A stretch of 64,000 nt of DNA from Chlamydiota bacterium. Lineage in GTDB: Bacteria; Chlamydiota; Chlamydiia; Chlamydiales; RGXB01. Below, piece after piece: positions 53,850 to 62,776 of this stretch. The notes under the pieces were generated by a model. The model ran no database searches. It saw only the letters and a program-made list of their open reading frames with translations, and was not told where the DNA came from. The stretch's first letter is position 1; each line of letters opens with the position of its first letter. The stretch is from assembly GCA_016866495.1 (NCBI GenBank), contig VGMG01000002.1:62001-126000 (forward strand). Direction: 5' to 3'. A program made the position numbers and the translations under genes.

Positions 53850-55118
53850 CTACTCATACTTAGTGAAAATCAATGAAACATTATGTCCTCCAAAACCAAA
53901 CGAGTTCTTCATCACTGCCCTCATTTGATCTTCGTTTTTTTGCGCTGCAATATTGGCGGTCAAATCAAAATCTGCTACCTCATCGATAGGATCGTCCAAA
54001 TTGATTGTAGGAGGAATTTTAGCGGTTCTTAATGCCATAATGGCTAGTATCGCCTCAAATGCACCTGACGCTCCCAGGCTGTGTCCATGCATCGATTTTG
54101 TTGAACTGATGTGGAGGGTACTCTCACACCCTTTAAACACATTTGCTATGGCAAGCATCTCGCTTATGTCGCCCTGAAAAGTAGAGGTCGCATGCGCATT
54201 TATGTACCCAATATCTTGTGGTCTTAGATCAGCATCTTCCAATGCCAACTGCATAGCACGAATAGCGCTTGAAGCTTTTAAATCGGGCAAAACGATGTCA
54301 AAAGCGTCGCAAGTGGTAGCGCCCCCTTTGAATTCGGCTAAGATTCTGGCGCCCCTTTTTACGGCGTGTTCATACGATTCCAGGACTAAAACAGCAGCAC
54401 CAGAACTCATCACAAACCCACTGCGTTGTTTATCAAATGGTCTTGAGGCACCGCTTGGCTCCCCCTCCCAATGAGATAGAGCCCTACAAGCAAAAAAACC
54501 AGAAAACCCGGGTATGCCCATGGCAGCCTCAGATCCACCAGCCAAGATAAAATCTGCTTTTCCCAATTCGATCTGCTCTTTTGCTGCCAGAAGAGCATTG
54601 CTGGAGGTTGCGCAAGCTGTAGAGATATCATAGCATGGACCTTTTAACCCATACTCAATAGCAACTCTTGCACCCGCCATATTTACAATCGAATGAGCGA
54701 TAAAAAAAGGGCTGATTTTATTGTAACCTTCAAGCGTCAGATACATATTATTTTCGATTGTCGACAATCCCCCCATCCCCGAGCCAATCAACACCCCACC
54801 GCGTGTTTTATCTATATTCTCTTCAAAGGGGAATAAGGAGGCATTTTCCAAAGCAATCTGGGATGCGATCAGTGCATACTTCATGAAGGGATCTAGTCTT
54901 CTGATCTCTTTTTTTTCAATCTTCGGCAAATAATCTTCAATCGGGACCTCCACAGGGGGGGCTCCTACAGTTCTTTTAAAAGGTCTATCGGCAGGGAAGA
55001 CTTGTAATTCCTTGATGGCGCTTACACCCTGAAGAATTTGTTGGAACACCTCTTCAGTGTTGCAACCATAGGGAGAGACAGTCCCCATTCCCGTAATAAC
55101 AACCCGCTTTTTACTCAC
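53850..55118 (-). CDS. fabF: 3-oxoacyl-ACP synthase II (FabF)
   Basis: The 422-aa beta-ketoacyl-ACP synthase has the catalytic Cys in DISTACATSSNALL and the two His in NAHATSTFQGD and KSMHGHSLGASG. I chose the GTG at 55118, which overlaps the rsfS stop by 4 bp (GTGA) and yields the usual N-terminus SKKRVVITGMG. The longer form from 55160 would overlap rsfS by 46 bp. It elongates acyl-ACP in fatty acid synthesis. Confidence 0.95.
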   Translation of the reverse strand: MSKKRVVITGMGTVSPYGCNTEEVFQQILQGVSAIKELQVFPADRPFKRTVGAPPVEVPIEDYLPKIEKKEIRRLDPFMKYALIASQIALENASLFPFEENIDKTRGGVLIGSGMGGLSTIENNMYLTLEGYNKISPFFIAHSIVNMAGARVAIEYGLKGPCYDISTACATSSNALLAAKEQIELGKADFILAGGSEAAMGIPGFSGFFACRALSHWEGEPSGASRPFDKQRSGFVMSSGAAVLVLESYEHAVKRGARILAEFKGGATTCDAFDIVLPDLKASSAIRAMQLALEDADLRPQDIGYINAHATSTFQGDISEMLAIANVFKGCESTLHISSTKSMHGHSLGASGAFEAILAIMALRTAKIPPTINLDDPIDEVADFDLTANIAAQKNEDQMRAVMKNSFGFGGHNVSLIFTKYE

Positions 55119-55465
55119 TTGGCCTCGATTTTTAAATCCACGATTTTTCCCCCTCTCCAAAGGGCTTCAAGGTCATAAAACTCTCTTGTATCAGCTAAAA
55201 GGAGATGCACAATAAGCCCTACAAAATCCAAAACAACCCATCTGCCATCTTCATATCCCTCAGAGTAGGTGGGTTTTTCACCCAAAAGGCGCATCTGATC
55301 TTCGACTTGCCGTGCTATCGATTTAACGTGTTTATCCACGTTTCCTGTGGCAATAATCACATAATCGGAAATGCCTGAAACGGCCCGAACATCAAAACAA
55401 AGAATGTCGGTGCCTTTTTTATCATAAATTGCTTGAGCTACTAGTCGAAGTTTTTCTTGATCCAT
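55115..55465 (-). CDS. rsfS: Ribosomal silencing factor RsfS (Iojap/YbeB)
   Basis: RsfS binds ribosomal protein L14 (uL14) and blocks subunit joining in slow growth. The product has GISDYVIIATGNVDKHVKSI, GYEDGRWVVLDF and ADTREFYDLEALW, all typical. I favour ATG 55465 (116 aa), because a perfect TATAAT lies inside the extension to the GTG at 55492 (125 aa); the longer form is the alternative. It overlaps fabF by 4 bp. Confidence 0.9.
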   Translation of the reverse strand: MDQEKLRLVAQAIYDKKGTDILCFDVRAVSGISDYVIIATGNVDKHVKSIARQVEDQMRLLGEKPTYSEGYEDGRWVVLDFVGLIVHLLLADTREFYDLEALWRGGKIVDLKIEAK

Positions 55466-55475
55466 ATGGGCATAG

Positions 55476-55505
55476 ATTATACTAGCTTTCACTTAAATCC
55501 GTCTA
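55476..55505 (-). promoter_or_regulatory. Candidate promoter of rsfS-fabF-bioY
   Basis: On the minus strand TAGACG (55500-55505, 4/6) and a perfect TATAAT (55476-55481) are 18 bp apart. The predicted start is only 4-5 nt before ATG 55465, so the transcript would be nearly leaderless. Confidence 0.35.
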
Positions 55506-55586
55506 TAGCGGTTTTGAAATAAAAAGAAGAAATTCTCCAAAATGGGGATTTTTCAGATGCAAAAAAGGGTTTAGGTGTAAGCCATT

Positions 55587-56537
55587 TTAAATTAAATTGG
55601 AAAAAAAAACCCCAAGATCTTTAAGACACATTTCTACAAACTCCTCTTCTGAAAGTGTCTCTAAATCGATAGAAAGAAAATCTCTCATCTTTTTGAACCA
55701 GGTAAATTGCCTTTTAGCATAATTTCGGTTGGCTTGTTGTAATTCCTCCAGCATTTTTTCATAAGACAGTTCCCCTTTAAGATATTTAAGGGGCTGCTGG
55801 TAGGCTATGGCTTTTTTTGCATTGAGATTGGTTTCTATTCCTTTAGCAAGTAGGGATTCTACCTCATGAATCAAACCGTTTTGGCACATGTCTTTGGCCC
55901 TTTTATTTAAACGTTCATAAAGAACAGGGCGTGGACGATGGATAAAATAGCATTTGGGATTGAGCTGACTACAATAAAAAGATTTTGTTTTTTCCTGAAA
56001 ATCGGAAACTTTTTTTTGGGTTGTTATAAGAATTTCATTCGCCCGCAAAATTTTATGCCGATCATTTATGGTGATTTTTTTTGCATATTCAGGGTCTTTT
56101 TTTTCTAAAATAGCATAGAGCTCTTTTGTATCTAAGACCTCTAGACGAGCCCTCACAGAGGTATTTGAGGGTGGAGTGCAAGGGAGTCCTTCTAAAAGTG
56201 CTTGAAAATAGAGCCCGGTTCCACCGGCAAAAATAGGGAAAACCCCCCTTTTTTTCATATCCTTTAAAATTATTTCGACATGGGCGATAAATTCGGCCAC
56301 GTTGAAGGGGGATGTCACATCGTGGACATCAATAAGGTGGTGTCTCACCCCCTCCATTTCTTGAAAATTGGGTTTAGCGGTTCCAATATCCATCCCTTTA
56401 TATACTTGGGCAGAATCGACCGTTATTACCTCGGCATTGAGCCGTTTTGCCAAAGCTATAGCTAGGCTTGTTTTCCCGGCAGCTGTTGGGCCAGCCAAGA
56501 AAATACTATTATAAAGATATGAATTTTTTGAGTTCAC
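55587..56537 (-). CDS. miaA: tRNA dimethylallyltransferase MiaA
   Basis: MiaA prenylates A37 of tRNAs that read UNN codons. The 316-aa enzyme has the P-loop GPTAAGKTSLA, DSAQVYKGMDIGTAKP, HHLIDV and FAGGTGLY. The start overlaps the end of rsbV by 29 bp, so the pair is co-translated. No terminator is evident downstream before rsfS. Confidence 0.95.
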   Translation of the reverse strand: MNSKNSYLYNSIFLAGPTAAGKTSLAIALAKRLNAEVITVDSAQVYKGMDIGTAKPNFQEMEGVRHHLIDVHDVTSPFNVAEFIAHVEIILKDMKKRGVFPIFAGGTGLYFQALLEGLPCTPPSNTSVRARLEVLDTKELYAILEKKDPEYAKKITINDRHKILRANEILITTQKKVSDFQEKTKSFYCSQLNPKCYFIHRPRPVLYERLNKRAKDMCQNGLIHEVESLLAKGIETNLNAKKAIAYQQPLKYLKGELSYEKMLEELQQANRNYAKRQFTWFKKMRDFLSIDLETLSEEEFVEMCLKDLGVFFSNLI

Positions 56538-56832
56538 TTTTTGAAGGGGAAATTTTTAAAACTTTATCGAGACCTGCATAGTGTAAAATGTACTTGAGGT
56601 CCTCCGAGGGGGATAATAGTACCAGTTTTGTTTTTTTTGTGTAAGTGATCAAGATTCTTAAGCCGGCGCTACTGATGTATTCCAGCTGAGAACAGTCTAA
56701 AACAATGGCACTCCGGTTTTCGTCGATGCATTTTTTGAGCTCGTCCTCAAGGTAGGCAGCATTTGCAAAGTCCACTCTCCCAATAATTTCGAGAAAGGAA
56801 ACACCGTTTTCATCGAACCGATTGATGCTCAT
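56509..56832 (-). CDS. rsbV: STAS-domain anti-sigma-factor antagonist (RsbV-like)
   Basis: The 107-aa single-domain STAS protein has the phospho-acceptor Ser region DCSQLEYISSAGLRILI. In partner-switching modules such proteins are phosphorylated by an RsbW kinase and control an anti-sigma factor; Chlamydia has an RsbV/RsbW/RsbU set. No kinase or phosphatase gene is adjacent. It is separated from the ftsQ-like gene by about 120 bp. Confidence 0.9.
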   Translation of the reverse strand: MSINRFDENGVSFLEIIGRVDFANAAYLEDELKKCIDENRSAIVLDCSQLEYISSAGLRILITYTKKTKLVLLSPSEDLKYILHYAGLDKVLKISPSKSELKKFISL

Positions 56833-56955
56833 TGTTTTCTCCGTTCTAAACTCAAAATCTTAAAAAACTCATTATAAAGCAAGGGATAAACCTGAGCCAA
56901 GTTAAGAGTAGTGGTATTTTTTAGTTCATGCCCATCGTTATTAACAGGTTACGCA

Positions 56956-57780
56956 TTAATGAGTTACTTTAGAAATCCTCGATGCCTCCCAAAAGGACTG
57001 ATCTTCAAACAAGCAGCTTTTTTCCCTTTTACCCTCCACCGTTTGTAAAAAACCCATACCCCGGTGCCTAAGGTCTAATTTGATTACCTTATCCATACCC
57101 ACAATGGGGACTGTGTGCAAAAAAGCTCTGAGCTCTTGTAACCCCTCTTTGAGATGTGCGGGGTTCAGCCTCACCAAAAGCATTTTCCCTCCCCTGGACG
57201 GCCCTTTCTTTTGGCGTATGCCAATATTGATCGTGCGACTAGGCAAAAGGCGCCCATTTTTAGATAAATCTATAAAATCCAACGAATCTTCAAAAGCATT
57301 CTTTACAAGGCAGATTTGTTCAAAAAAAGCTCCTTCTAACTGCATTCCTAGATGCAAATTTTCATTTTGGCCCAAGTAGACCAGAGGAGCTTTTTTTGGA
57401 GACTGAAACGGATGCAAAGCGATAATCACCCCCTCAGGATCTAGACCCAAATTATCATAGTCGGCAAGGTTAAACGCCACTTCTCTTAGGCCATAATATA
57501 TGTAAATGGAAGAGGGGGGAAATCTTGTTACACTCAAATGCCTGAAGACTGGATGGAGATCTTTTTCCTGTATTTGAGCTTTAAAACCGTTAGACATATC
57601 CAGGCTTTTCATATAGCCTAATAGCCAACGAGGCTCTATTAATGAGGGTTTATCGCTACAAAAAAGGATAGAGTCCACCTCTTTTTCCACAGGTTGAAAT
57701 TTGAACCCCAAAAAAAATCCCACCCCACAGATGCAAAATAAAGGAACTAAAACAAGACTTAGACGTTGTGCTAAAGACAT
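56956..57780 (-). CDS. ftsQ: FtsQ/DivIB-like division protein
   Basis: The 274-aa product has one N-terminal TM helix (about 8-27, LSLVLVPLFCICGVGFFLGF) and a large extracytoplasmic part. The end of that part, KVIKLDLRHRGMGFLQ, is like the closing strands of the FtsQ beta-domain. Its place directly after murC matches the dcw-cluster position of ftsQ, and a divergent FtsQ has been proposed at this place in C. trachomatis. Sequence likeness is weak, so the call leans on topology and position. Its start overlaps murC by 10 bp. Confidence 0.65.
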   Translation of the reverse strand: MSLAQRLSLVLVPLFCICGVGFFLGFKFQPVEKEVDSILFCSDKPSLIEPRWLLGYMKSLDMSNGFKAQIQEKDLHPVFRHLSVTRFPPSSIYIYYGLREVAFNLADYDNLGLDPEGVIIALHPFQSPKKAPLVYLGQNENLHLGMQLEGAFFEQICLVKNAFEDSLDFIDLSKNGRLLPSRTINIGIRQKKGPSRGGKMLLVRLNPAHLKEGLQELRAFLHTVPIVGMDKVIKLDLRHRGMGFLQTVEGKREKSCLFEDQSFWEASRISKVTH

Positions 57781-59063
57781 TCCTCAAAAACCCTATCAAT
57801 ATTTCCCGCTCCAATAAAAAGAAATGCACCTTCCGTGTGTTTTCTAGATTCCAAAACCTTTTTTAGATCCCCTTTTTTTGTCACCTCTATATTAAGCACT
57901 TGGGCCAATTTTTCAGAAGAACCCTCGTAATCATAATCCTCATTTGCAGAATAGGTCTCCAGCAAGAACACCTCATCCGGAATTTTCAAAACTTCGACAA
58001 ATTCTTGAAAAAAGTTTTTTGTTCTAGTGAATTTGTGCGGCTCAAAAACGACTCTCAAAGGGATCTTATACTGATTTTTTATAGCCTGGAAAGTCGCCTG
58101 GAGCTCTTTAGGGTGGTGGCCATAATCCAAAAATGTTTTCCTCTGGTAAAAATCTTTTCCCCTTTCGCAGCGCCTTTTGACTCCTAGATAAGTTCTAAAG
58201 CTCTCCTTTATAAAATCTGGATCTATTCCTAAGGCTTTTGCCATGCCAAAGACTCCTAAAGCGTTTTTGACCTGGTGTTCCCCCATCAAAGGGAGATAGA
58301 CATCCTTGACTAACAAATTTTTGGAGGGCTCTACAATATCAAAAATGGAACCATCCTCATGAATCCGCAAACGCCACGCCTGTATATCCCCTTTTTCTAT
58401 CCCGTAGGAAGTACCTTTTTGAACAATACCCTCATCCTCTGATGCAGCAAAAAAAAGGAGTTCACTTTTTCTTACCGTCTTTAAAAAGTCTTTATAGCCC
58501 TTTTTGAGTGAGGAAAAACACCCCCAAAAATCTAAATGATCTGCATCGACATTAGTAAGAATGGCCCCCTCTGGATGAATTCTTAAAAACGAGCCGTCGC
58601 TTTCATCCCCTTCTAAAACATATTTGCTAGTTCCTGCCTTCCCGTTCAGCCCCGATAGTTTTGAAACACCGCCCACTTTAAATCCTATAGAGGAATCAAA
58701 AGAGCTTAAAACATGGGCCAAGAGGGCAGATGTAGAGGTTTTCCCGTGTGCTCCGACAACAGCAATTATGGGTGTGGGGGCTGCTGTTTTGGTGAATAGA
58801 TCTAAACGGTGGATGCTGTTTTTGGCTTTTATAAGTTCTGGATGGTCTTGAGGTATGCGCGAGTGGATCACTACTACCGAATCCTCATCCACTACTGTAT
58901 TTTCATGCCCTTCAAAAATTTTTGCCCCCCTATTTTTTAAATAGAGTGTACGCTCATTGAGTGCCAAATCAGAACCAGTTACCGTGCATCCTTTGTCTAA
59001 AAGGATACTAGCAAGCGCGCTCATCCCAATTCCCCCTATACCAATGAAATGATATCGCTCCAT
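57771..59063 (-). CDS. murC: UDP-N-acetylmuramate-L-alanine ligase MurC
   Basis: MurC adds the first amino acid to UDP-MurNAc. The 430-aa product has the Rossmann motif FIGIGGIGMSALA, the ATP loop GAHGKTSTSALL and the C-terminal DYGHHPKELQATF. It stops at the end of the Mur domains: the C-terminal D-Ala-D-Ala ligase that is fused to MurC in Chlamydiaceae is absent. The start overlaps murG by 28 bp. Confidence 0.95.
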   Translation of the reverse strand: MERYHFIGIGGIGMSALASILLDKGCTVTGSDLALNERTLYLKNRGAKIFEGHENTVVDEDSVVVIHSRIPQDHPELIKAKNSIHRLDLFTKTAAPTPIIAVVGAHGKTSTSALLAHVLSSFDSSIGFKVGGVSKLSGLNGKAGTSKYVLEGDESDGSFLRIHPEGAILTNVDADHLDFWGCFSSLKKGYKDFLKTVRKSELLFFAASEDEGIVQKGTSYGIEKGDIQAWRLRIHEDGSIFDIVEPSKNLLVKDVYLPLMGEHQVKNALGVFGMAKALGIDPDFIKESFRTYLGVKRRCERGKDFYQRKTFLDYGHHPKELQATFQAIKNQYKIPLRVVFEPHKFTRTKNFFQEFVEVLKIPDEVFLLETYSANEDYDYEGSSEKLAQVLNIEVTKKGDLKKVLESRKHTEGAFLFIGAGNIDRVFEECL

Positions 59064-60019
59064 TTTTTCCCTTTATTTTCTGAAGGTTGGTCTTTTTTAC
59101 ATCCTATTAGCCCCATCAATTCTAAATAGAGTTTTTCCTCCTTTTTTTCAGAACAAATAACACCTATTCCACCCTTAGAAAGAAACTTAAGGGCATTTTG
59201 CTTTTGGTGTTCGTAAGCTCCCTCAAAAGGGATGATTAAAGAAGGGACTCCATAATGGTGAAGCTCAAAAAGAGTACTCGCACCGGCACGAGTGATCGCT
59301 ATATCAGCAATTTGCATCGCTTCTGTTACGTTGGGGATAAATTGCTCCACAAAAGCGCTAATCCCTCTATCGTTATAAACCGTCTTAAGTATGAGCGGAT
59401 CGTTTTTGGGTCCCACTAAATGGATGATCTGGAAAACTTTGAGTCTATCCACATTTCTTCTTACCCATTCGTTAATGAATGAAGAGCCGGATGAGCCCCC
59501 GGTAATTAAAAGAACCGGTTGACCTGCTTTAAACTGAAAAGAATCAAAAATCTTCTTTTTATCCCCAAAATCTAAATCGGGTCGAATCAAAATACCTCTA
59601 TGTGGGAACTTTTGTAAAAGGCTTTCTTCATAACACAGGATTTTATGAGCAAAAAAAGAGAAAAATTTGTTCGCTTTCCCCATCTCAGCATTCGGCTCAA
59701 ACACCCAAATCGGTTTGCCTAAAAAAAGGGCGACCAAGGTTGCCGGAAAACTATGAAAGCTACCAAAAGTAATCACAAATTGGGGGTTTTTCTTTTGTAA
59801 AACGATAAATGCTTGCCAGCAGCTTTTCAAAAGTTTCAAAAAAGCCCTTGCACCATCTAATGAGATGATTTCACAATCCCTACCTTTAAGATAAACTGAA
59901 TCTTTTAGACCAATTCCAATCAGAAAAGAGCGGTCTTTTGCGGCTTTTGCCGCTTGTAAAGCGGGATGTAAATGTCCAAATGTTCCCCCTACACTAAGTG
60001 CAATTTGTTGCCACGACAT
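59036..60019 (-). CDS. murG: UDP-GlcNAc:lipid I transferase MurG
   Basis: MurG turns lipid I into lipid II on the inner face of the membrane. The 327-aa GT28 protein has an N-terminal GGTFGHLHPAL (usual form GGTGGHxxPA, so one Gly is replaced by Phe), a second-domain GGSSGSSFIN, and the UDP-GlcNAc site ITRAGASTLFELHHYGVPSLIIPF. It is somewhat short. It overlaps ftsW by 31 bp upstream and murC by 28 bp downstream. Confidence 0.93.
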   Translation of the reverse strand: MSWQQIALSVGGTFGHLHPALQAAKAAKDRSFLIGIGLKDSVYLKGRDCEIISLDGARAFLKLLKSCWQAFIVLQKKNPQFVITFGSFHSFPATLVALFLGKPIWVFEPNAEMGKANKFFSFFAHKILCYEESLLQKFPHRGILIRPDLDFGDKKKIFDSFQFKAGQPVLLITGGSSGSSFINEWVRRNVDRLKVFQIIHLVGPKNDPLILKTVYNDRGISAFVEQFIPNVTEAMQIADIAITRAGASTLFELHHYGVPSLIIPFEGAYEHQKQNALKFLSKGGIGVICSEKKEEKLYLELMGLIGCKKDQPSENKGKKWSDIISLV

Positions 60020-61098
60020 CTTACCTCATTTATTTCCATTAAAAGACAAATCAATAAAGCGTTTGCGATCAAAGAGGATCCACCCTGGCTCATAAAGGGT
60101 AGACTCGTTCCCTTACTGGGCAAAAGACCAGATACAATACCCATGTTTAAAAAAGCCTGTATTGCAAAAACATAGCTCAAAGCAGAAGCTAAGAGAAAAC
60201 TTTGCCTATCTGTAGTTCTCATAGCAACAATAAACCCCAAAAAAACAATCCACATGTAGACTAAAATAAGCGCCAAGATTCCTCTAAGCCCAAATTCCTC
60301 GGCAAAAATCGCTAAAATATAATCGCTACGCGCCTCAGGAAGATAATTATATTTTTGTAAACTCTGCCCCAAACCTTTGCCATTTAGCCCCCCTGAGCCA
60401 GCAGCAATTTTAGCCTGGTAAGGTTGATGCCCTTTTCCTAAAAGATCGGTTTCTGGATCTAAGTAGATCTGAATCCTGTTTTGTACATGCGGCATTTTTG
60501 AGGCGAAAAGGGCTGCAAAACAAATAAAAACCATAATCGGTGCAAGCCAAAAACGAAACGGAACACGACTTAAAAAAAGAAGGACTATAATTGTTGATGT
60601 AAGTATGAGCGCAGTCCCATTATCGGGTTCAATTAAAATCAATAAAATTGGAGCTGCTAAAAGCGCTAAAATCTCCAAAAACTTTTTTAAAGAATTGAAG
60701 TTTTCTCTTTTATTAAGGTACCAAATGTAAAAAAGGGGTAACAGAATTTTCATGATCTCAGAGGGTTGGAAGGTCAAACCTAAAAGTTTGATCCACCTTT
60801 TAGCCCCATTGATCGTACATCCGATTTTTGGAACAAATACAAGAACTAAAAGAAGACAAAAGATCCCAAATAAAACAGGGGAATATTCGACCCATTTTTT
60901 ATGGCCGACAACAAAAACAACGTAACCGACAAAAAGAGCAAGTACACCATAAGCCCCTTGTTTAAGAAGAGAATCGATCAACCCAAACTCATGCATACGA
61001 TCTAAAAGCTCGCCTGAAGTGGTGTTGTAGACCATAACAAGCCCCAACGAAAACACACTGAGTGTTAAGATCAGTAACAGTCTGGAAACTAAATTCAT
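59989..61098 (-). CDS. ftsW: SEDS-family glycan polymerase FtsW
   Basis: The 369-aa membrane protein with about ten TM helices carries SEDS-family features: WIKLLGLTFQPSEIMKI, the EPDNGTALI segment with the catalytic-type Asp, the loop GGLNGKGLGQSLQKYNYLPEAR, and LLPSKGTSLPFMSQGGSSL. These proteins polymerise lipid II with a partner class B PBP. I call FtsW rather than RodA from the position between nlpD and murG. Its ATG overlaps the nlpD stop by 4 bp. Confidence 0.93.
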   Translation of the reverse strand: MNLVSRLLLILTLSVFSLGLVMVYNTTSGELLDRMHEFGLIDSLLKQGAYGVLALFVGYVVFVVGHKKWVEYSPVLFGIFCLLLVLVFVPKIGCTINGAKRWIKLLGLTFQPSEIMKILLPLFYIWYLNKRENFNSLKKFLEILALLAAPILLILIEPDNGTALILTSTIIVLLFLSRVPFRFWLAPIMVFICFAALFASKMPHVQNRIQIYLDPETDLLGKGHQPYQAKIAAGSGGLNGKGLGQSLQKYNYLPEARSDYILAIFAEEFGLRGILALILVYMWIVFLGFIVAMRTTDRQSFLLASALSYVFAIQAFLNMGIVSGLLPSKGTSLPFMSQGGSSLIANALLICLLMEINEVRCRGNKLHLV

Positions 61099-61706
61099 TG
61101 AATTCTCAGCTGATCTCCAGGCTTAAGTCTTTTGGCCTTTTCTTCGTCAAGGTTATTGAGTCGTAAAAGCTCATCGACTTTCATCTGATTTTTCATCGCT
61201 ATCGTCCAGGGATTATCCCCATTTTTGACAGTATAATATTTCTCCTGCCCTTTTTTGATCGACTTAGTGAGTTTAAGAACTTGTCCAATTTGTAGCCTTG
61301 AGTCTATCAAATGGTTGGTACGCATGATCTCTTCAACACTTAAGCCATAACTTCTCGCAATTTTGTCCAGAGTATCTCCTGCGCGAACAATAATATCTTG
61401 CGGTATCGTTTTTTCCCCTTCAGGAACCTGTTCGACCGGTTTTTGCACCTCTTCTTTTAATTTAGAGGCTTTCTCAGTAGTGGACTTTTCTTCAAAAAGA
61501 TGTGTTTGCGTCAATTTTTTCAATAGTTGATCCACCTCATCGATCCCCTCTTTTTTTGAAAGATCCTGTTTTGGTGTTTCAACGGCAACGGAGGTGTCTT
61601 TAGGTAAAGATTTCACCGTGTCCCCTTGACGCCCCGTAAAAAAAACAAAAAACAACAGGATGCAATTCATCAAAACTGTGACTAAGATAGCATCTTTTTT
61701 TCCCAT
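61095..61706 (-). CDS. nlpD: NlpD-like membrane-anchored protein with two LysM domains
   Basis: The 203-aa product has an N-terminal membrane anchor (AILVTVLMNCILLFFVFFTG), a charged spacer and two LysM peptidoglycan-binding domains (about 105-148, VRAGDTLDKIARSYGLS; about 157-202, YTVKNGDNPWTIAMKN). There is no C-terminal M23 peptidase, which NlpD/EnvC proteins of other bacteria have, so it can bind wall material but probably not cut it. The gene name follows the chlamydial position between murD and ftsW. It overlaps murD by 25 bp. Confidence 0.85.
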   Translation of the reverse strand: MGKKDAILVTVLMNCILLFFVFFTGRQGDTVKSLPKDTSVAVETPKQDLSKKEGIDEVDQLLKKLTQTHLFEEKSTTEKASKLKEEVQKPVEQVPEGEKTIPQDIIVRAGDTLDKIARSYGLSVEEIMRTNHLIDSRLQIGQVLKLTKSIKKGQEKYYTVKNGDNPWTIAMKNQMKVDELLRLNNLDEEKAKRLKPGDQLRIQ

Positions 61707-62776
61707 TCTATCCTCTGTTTAAACGACTCCCCTCGATGAGCATAGGAGTGAAATTGATCATAACTTGCAAAACCGGGCGACAATAACAGATTGCCTTCCC
61801 CCTTTATCCCCGCTTCAACAGCTTTTTCTAAAGTTTCACACATCACCACCTCAATTGATGATCCAAAGATCTCTTGAATCTGATGCATGGTCTCCCCAAT
61901 AGCCAAAATCCTTTTCAGTGGGAATTTAGAAAAATTCTCTCTATAAAGAACCAAATTTTCCCCTTTAGATTTTCCCCCAAGAATCAGCTGAATTGGTCCA
62001 TCTACAATTTCAAGTGCAAAAAGGGTAGAACTTATTGTTGTAGACTTAGAATCATTGTAAATTTTTTTTCCAAAAAAGTCTCCAAGATATTCTAATCTAT
62101 GGGGTAAATTTTGGTAAGTCTTCAAAGCCTCATCAATTTTACTGCTACTAATACCAAATTTATTTTCTATCCAATCCCAAATTTGGTCGTAAAAGGGTTC
62201 TGGACCTAGACAATCCCCCCCCTCTTTAACAAGGTCAAAAATTCTCATTTTGGTTTTAGCGTACCTCTCCATAGTCCCATAGCGATCTAGGTGATTCGGT
62301 TGTATGTTGAGAAGTATTCCCAGGTCTAAAACCCTCTCAAAAGTGGTTTCAAGCTGTTGAGCACTCATCTCTATGACTACAACATCCCATCCCAAAAGAT
62401 TCTCTGAGCTTAAGGGAATTTCGATATTTCCGAGCGCTTTAGCTTTAAACCCGCAAAAATTTAAGACATGTTCTATTTTTTTTACACATGTAGATTTGCC
62501 ATTAGACCCGGTGACTCCAATCATACATCCCGCTTGCATTTTTTCTAATGCAAGGTCGACTTCAGATTGCACTTTGATCCCTAGGTCTTTGGCTTTTTGA
62601 ATTAAGGGGTGGTCTTGGGTAAATCCCGGTGATACAACAACGCGATTGACCTGGTGGAAATCTACAGCTGTTTTTGAAACATCGTCATAAAGAATTGGAA
62701 TGATGTTTTCTTTTAAAAAAAGACGAAAGGCCGATTTTCCGCTAAGACCCTGTCCTAAAATAAGCGGTCTATACAT
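61682..62776 (-). CDS. murD: UDP-N-acetylmuramoylalanine-D-glutamate ligase MurD
   Basis: MurD adds D-Glu to UDP-MurNAc-L-Ala. The product has GQGLSGKSAF at the N-terminus, the ATP loop GVTGSNGKST, NIQPNHLDRYG, YNDSKST and the C-terminal LSPGFASYDQFHSYAHRGESFK. I chose ATG 62776, where the MurD fold begins, giving 364 aa. This is short for the family (about 420-450), with the loss mainly in the central domain around residues 185-225. It overlaps mraY by 8 bp and nlpD by 25 bp. Confidence 0.93.
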   Translation of the reverse strand: MYRPLILGQGLSGKSAFRLFLKENIIPILYDDVSKTAVDFHQVNRVVVSPGFTQDHPLIQKAKDLGIKVQSEVDLALEKMQAGCMIGVTGSNGKSTCVKKIEHVLNFCGFKAKALGNIEIPLSSENLLGWDVVVIEMSAQQLETTFERVLDLGILLNIQPNHLDRYGTMERYAKTKMRIFDLVKEGGDCLGPEPFYDQIWDWIENKFGISSSKIDEALKTYQNLPHRLEYLGDFFGKKIYNDSKSTTISSTLFALEIVDGPIQLILGGKSKGENLVLYRENFSKFPLKRILAIGETMHQIQEIFGSSIEVVMCETLEKAVEAGIKGEGNLLLSPGFASYDQFHSYAHRGESFKQRIEWEKKMLS

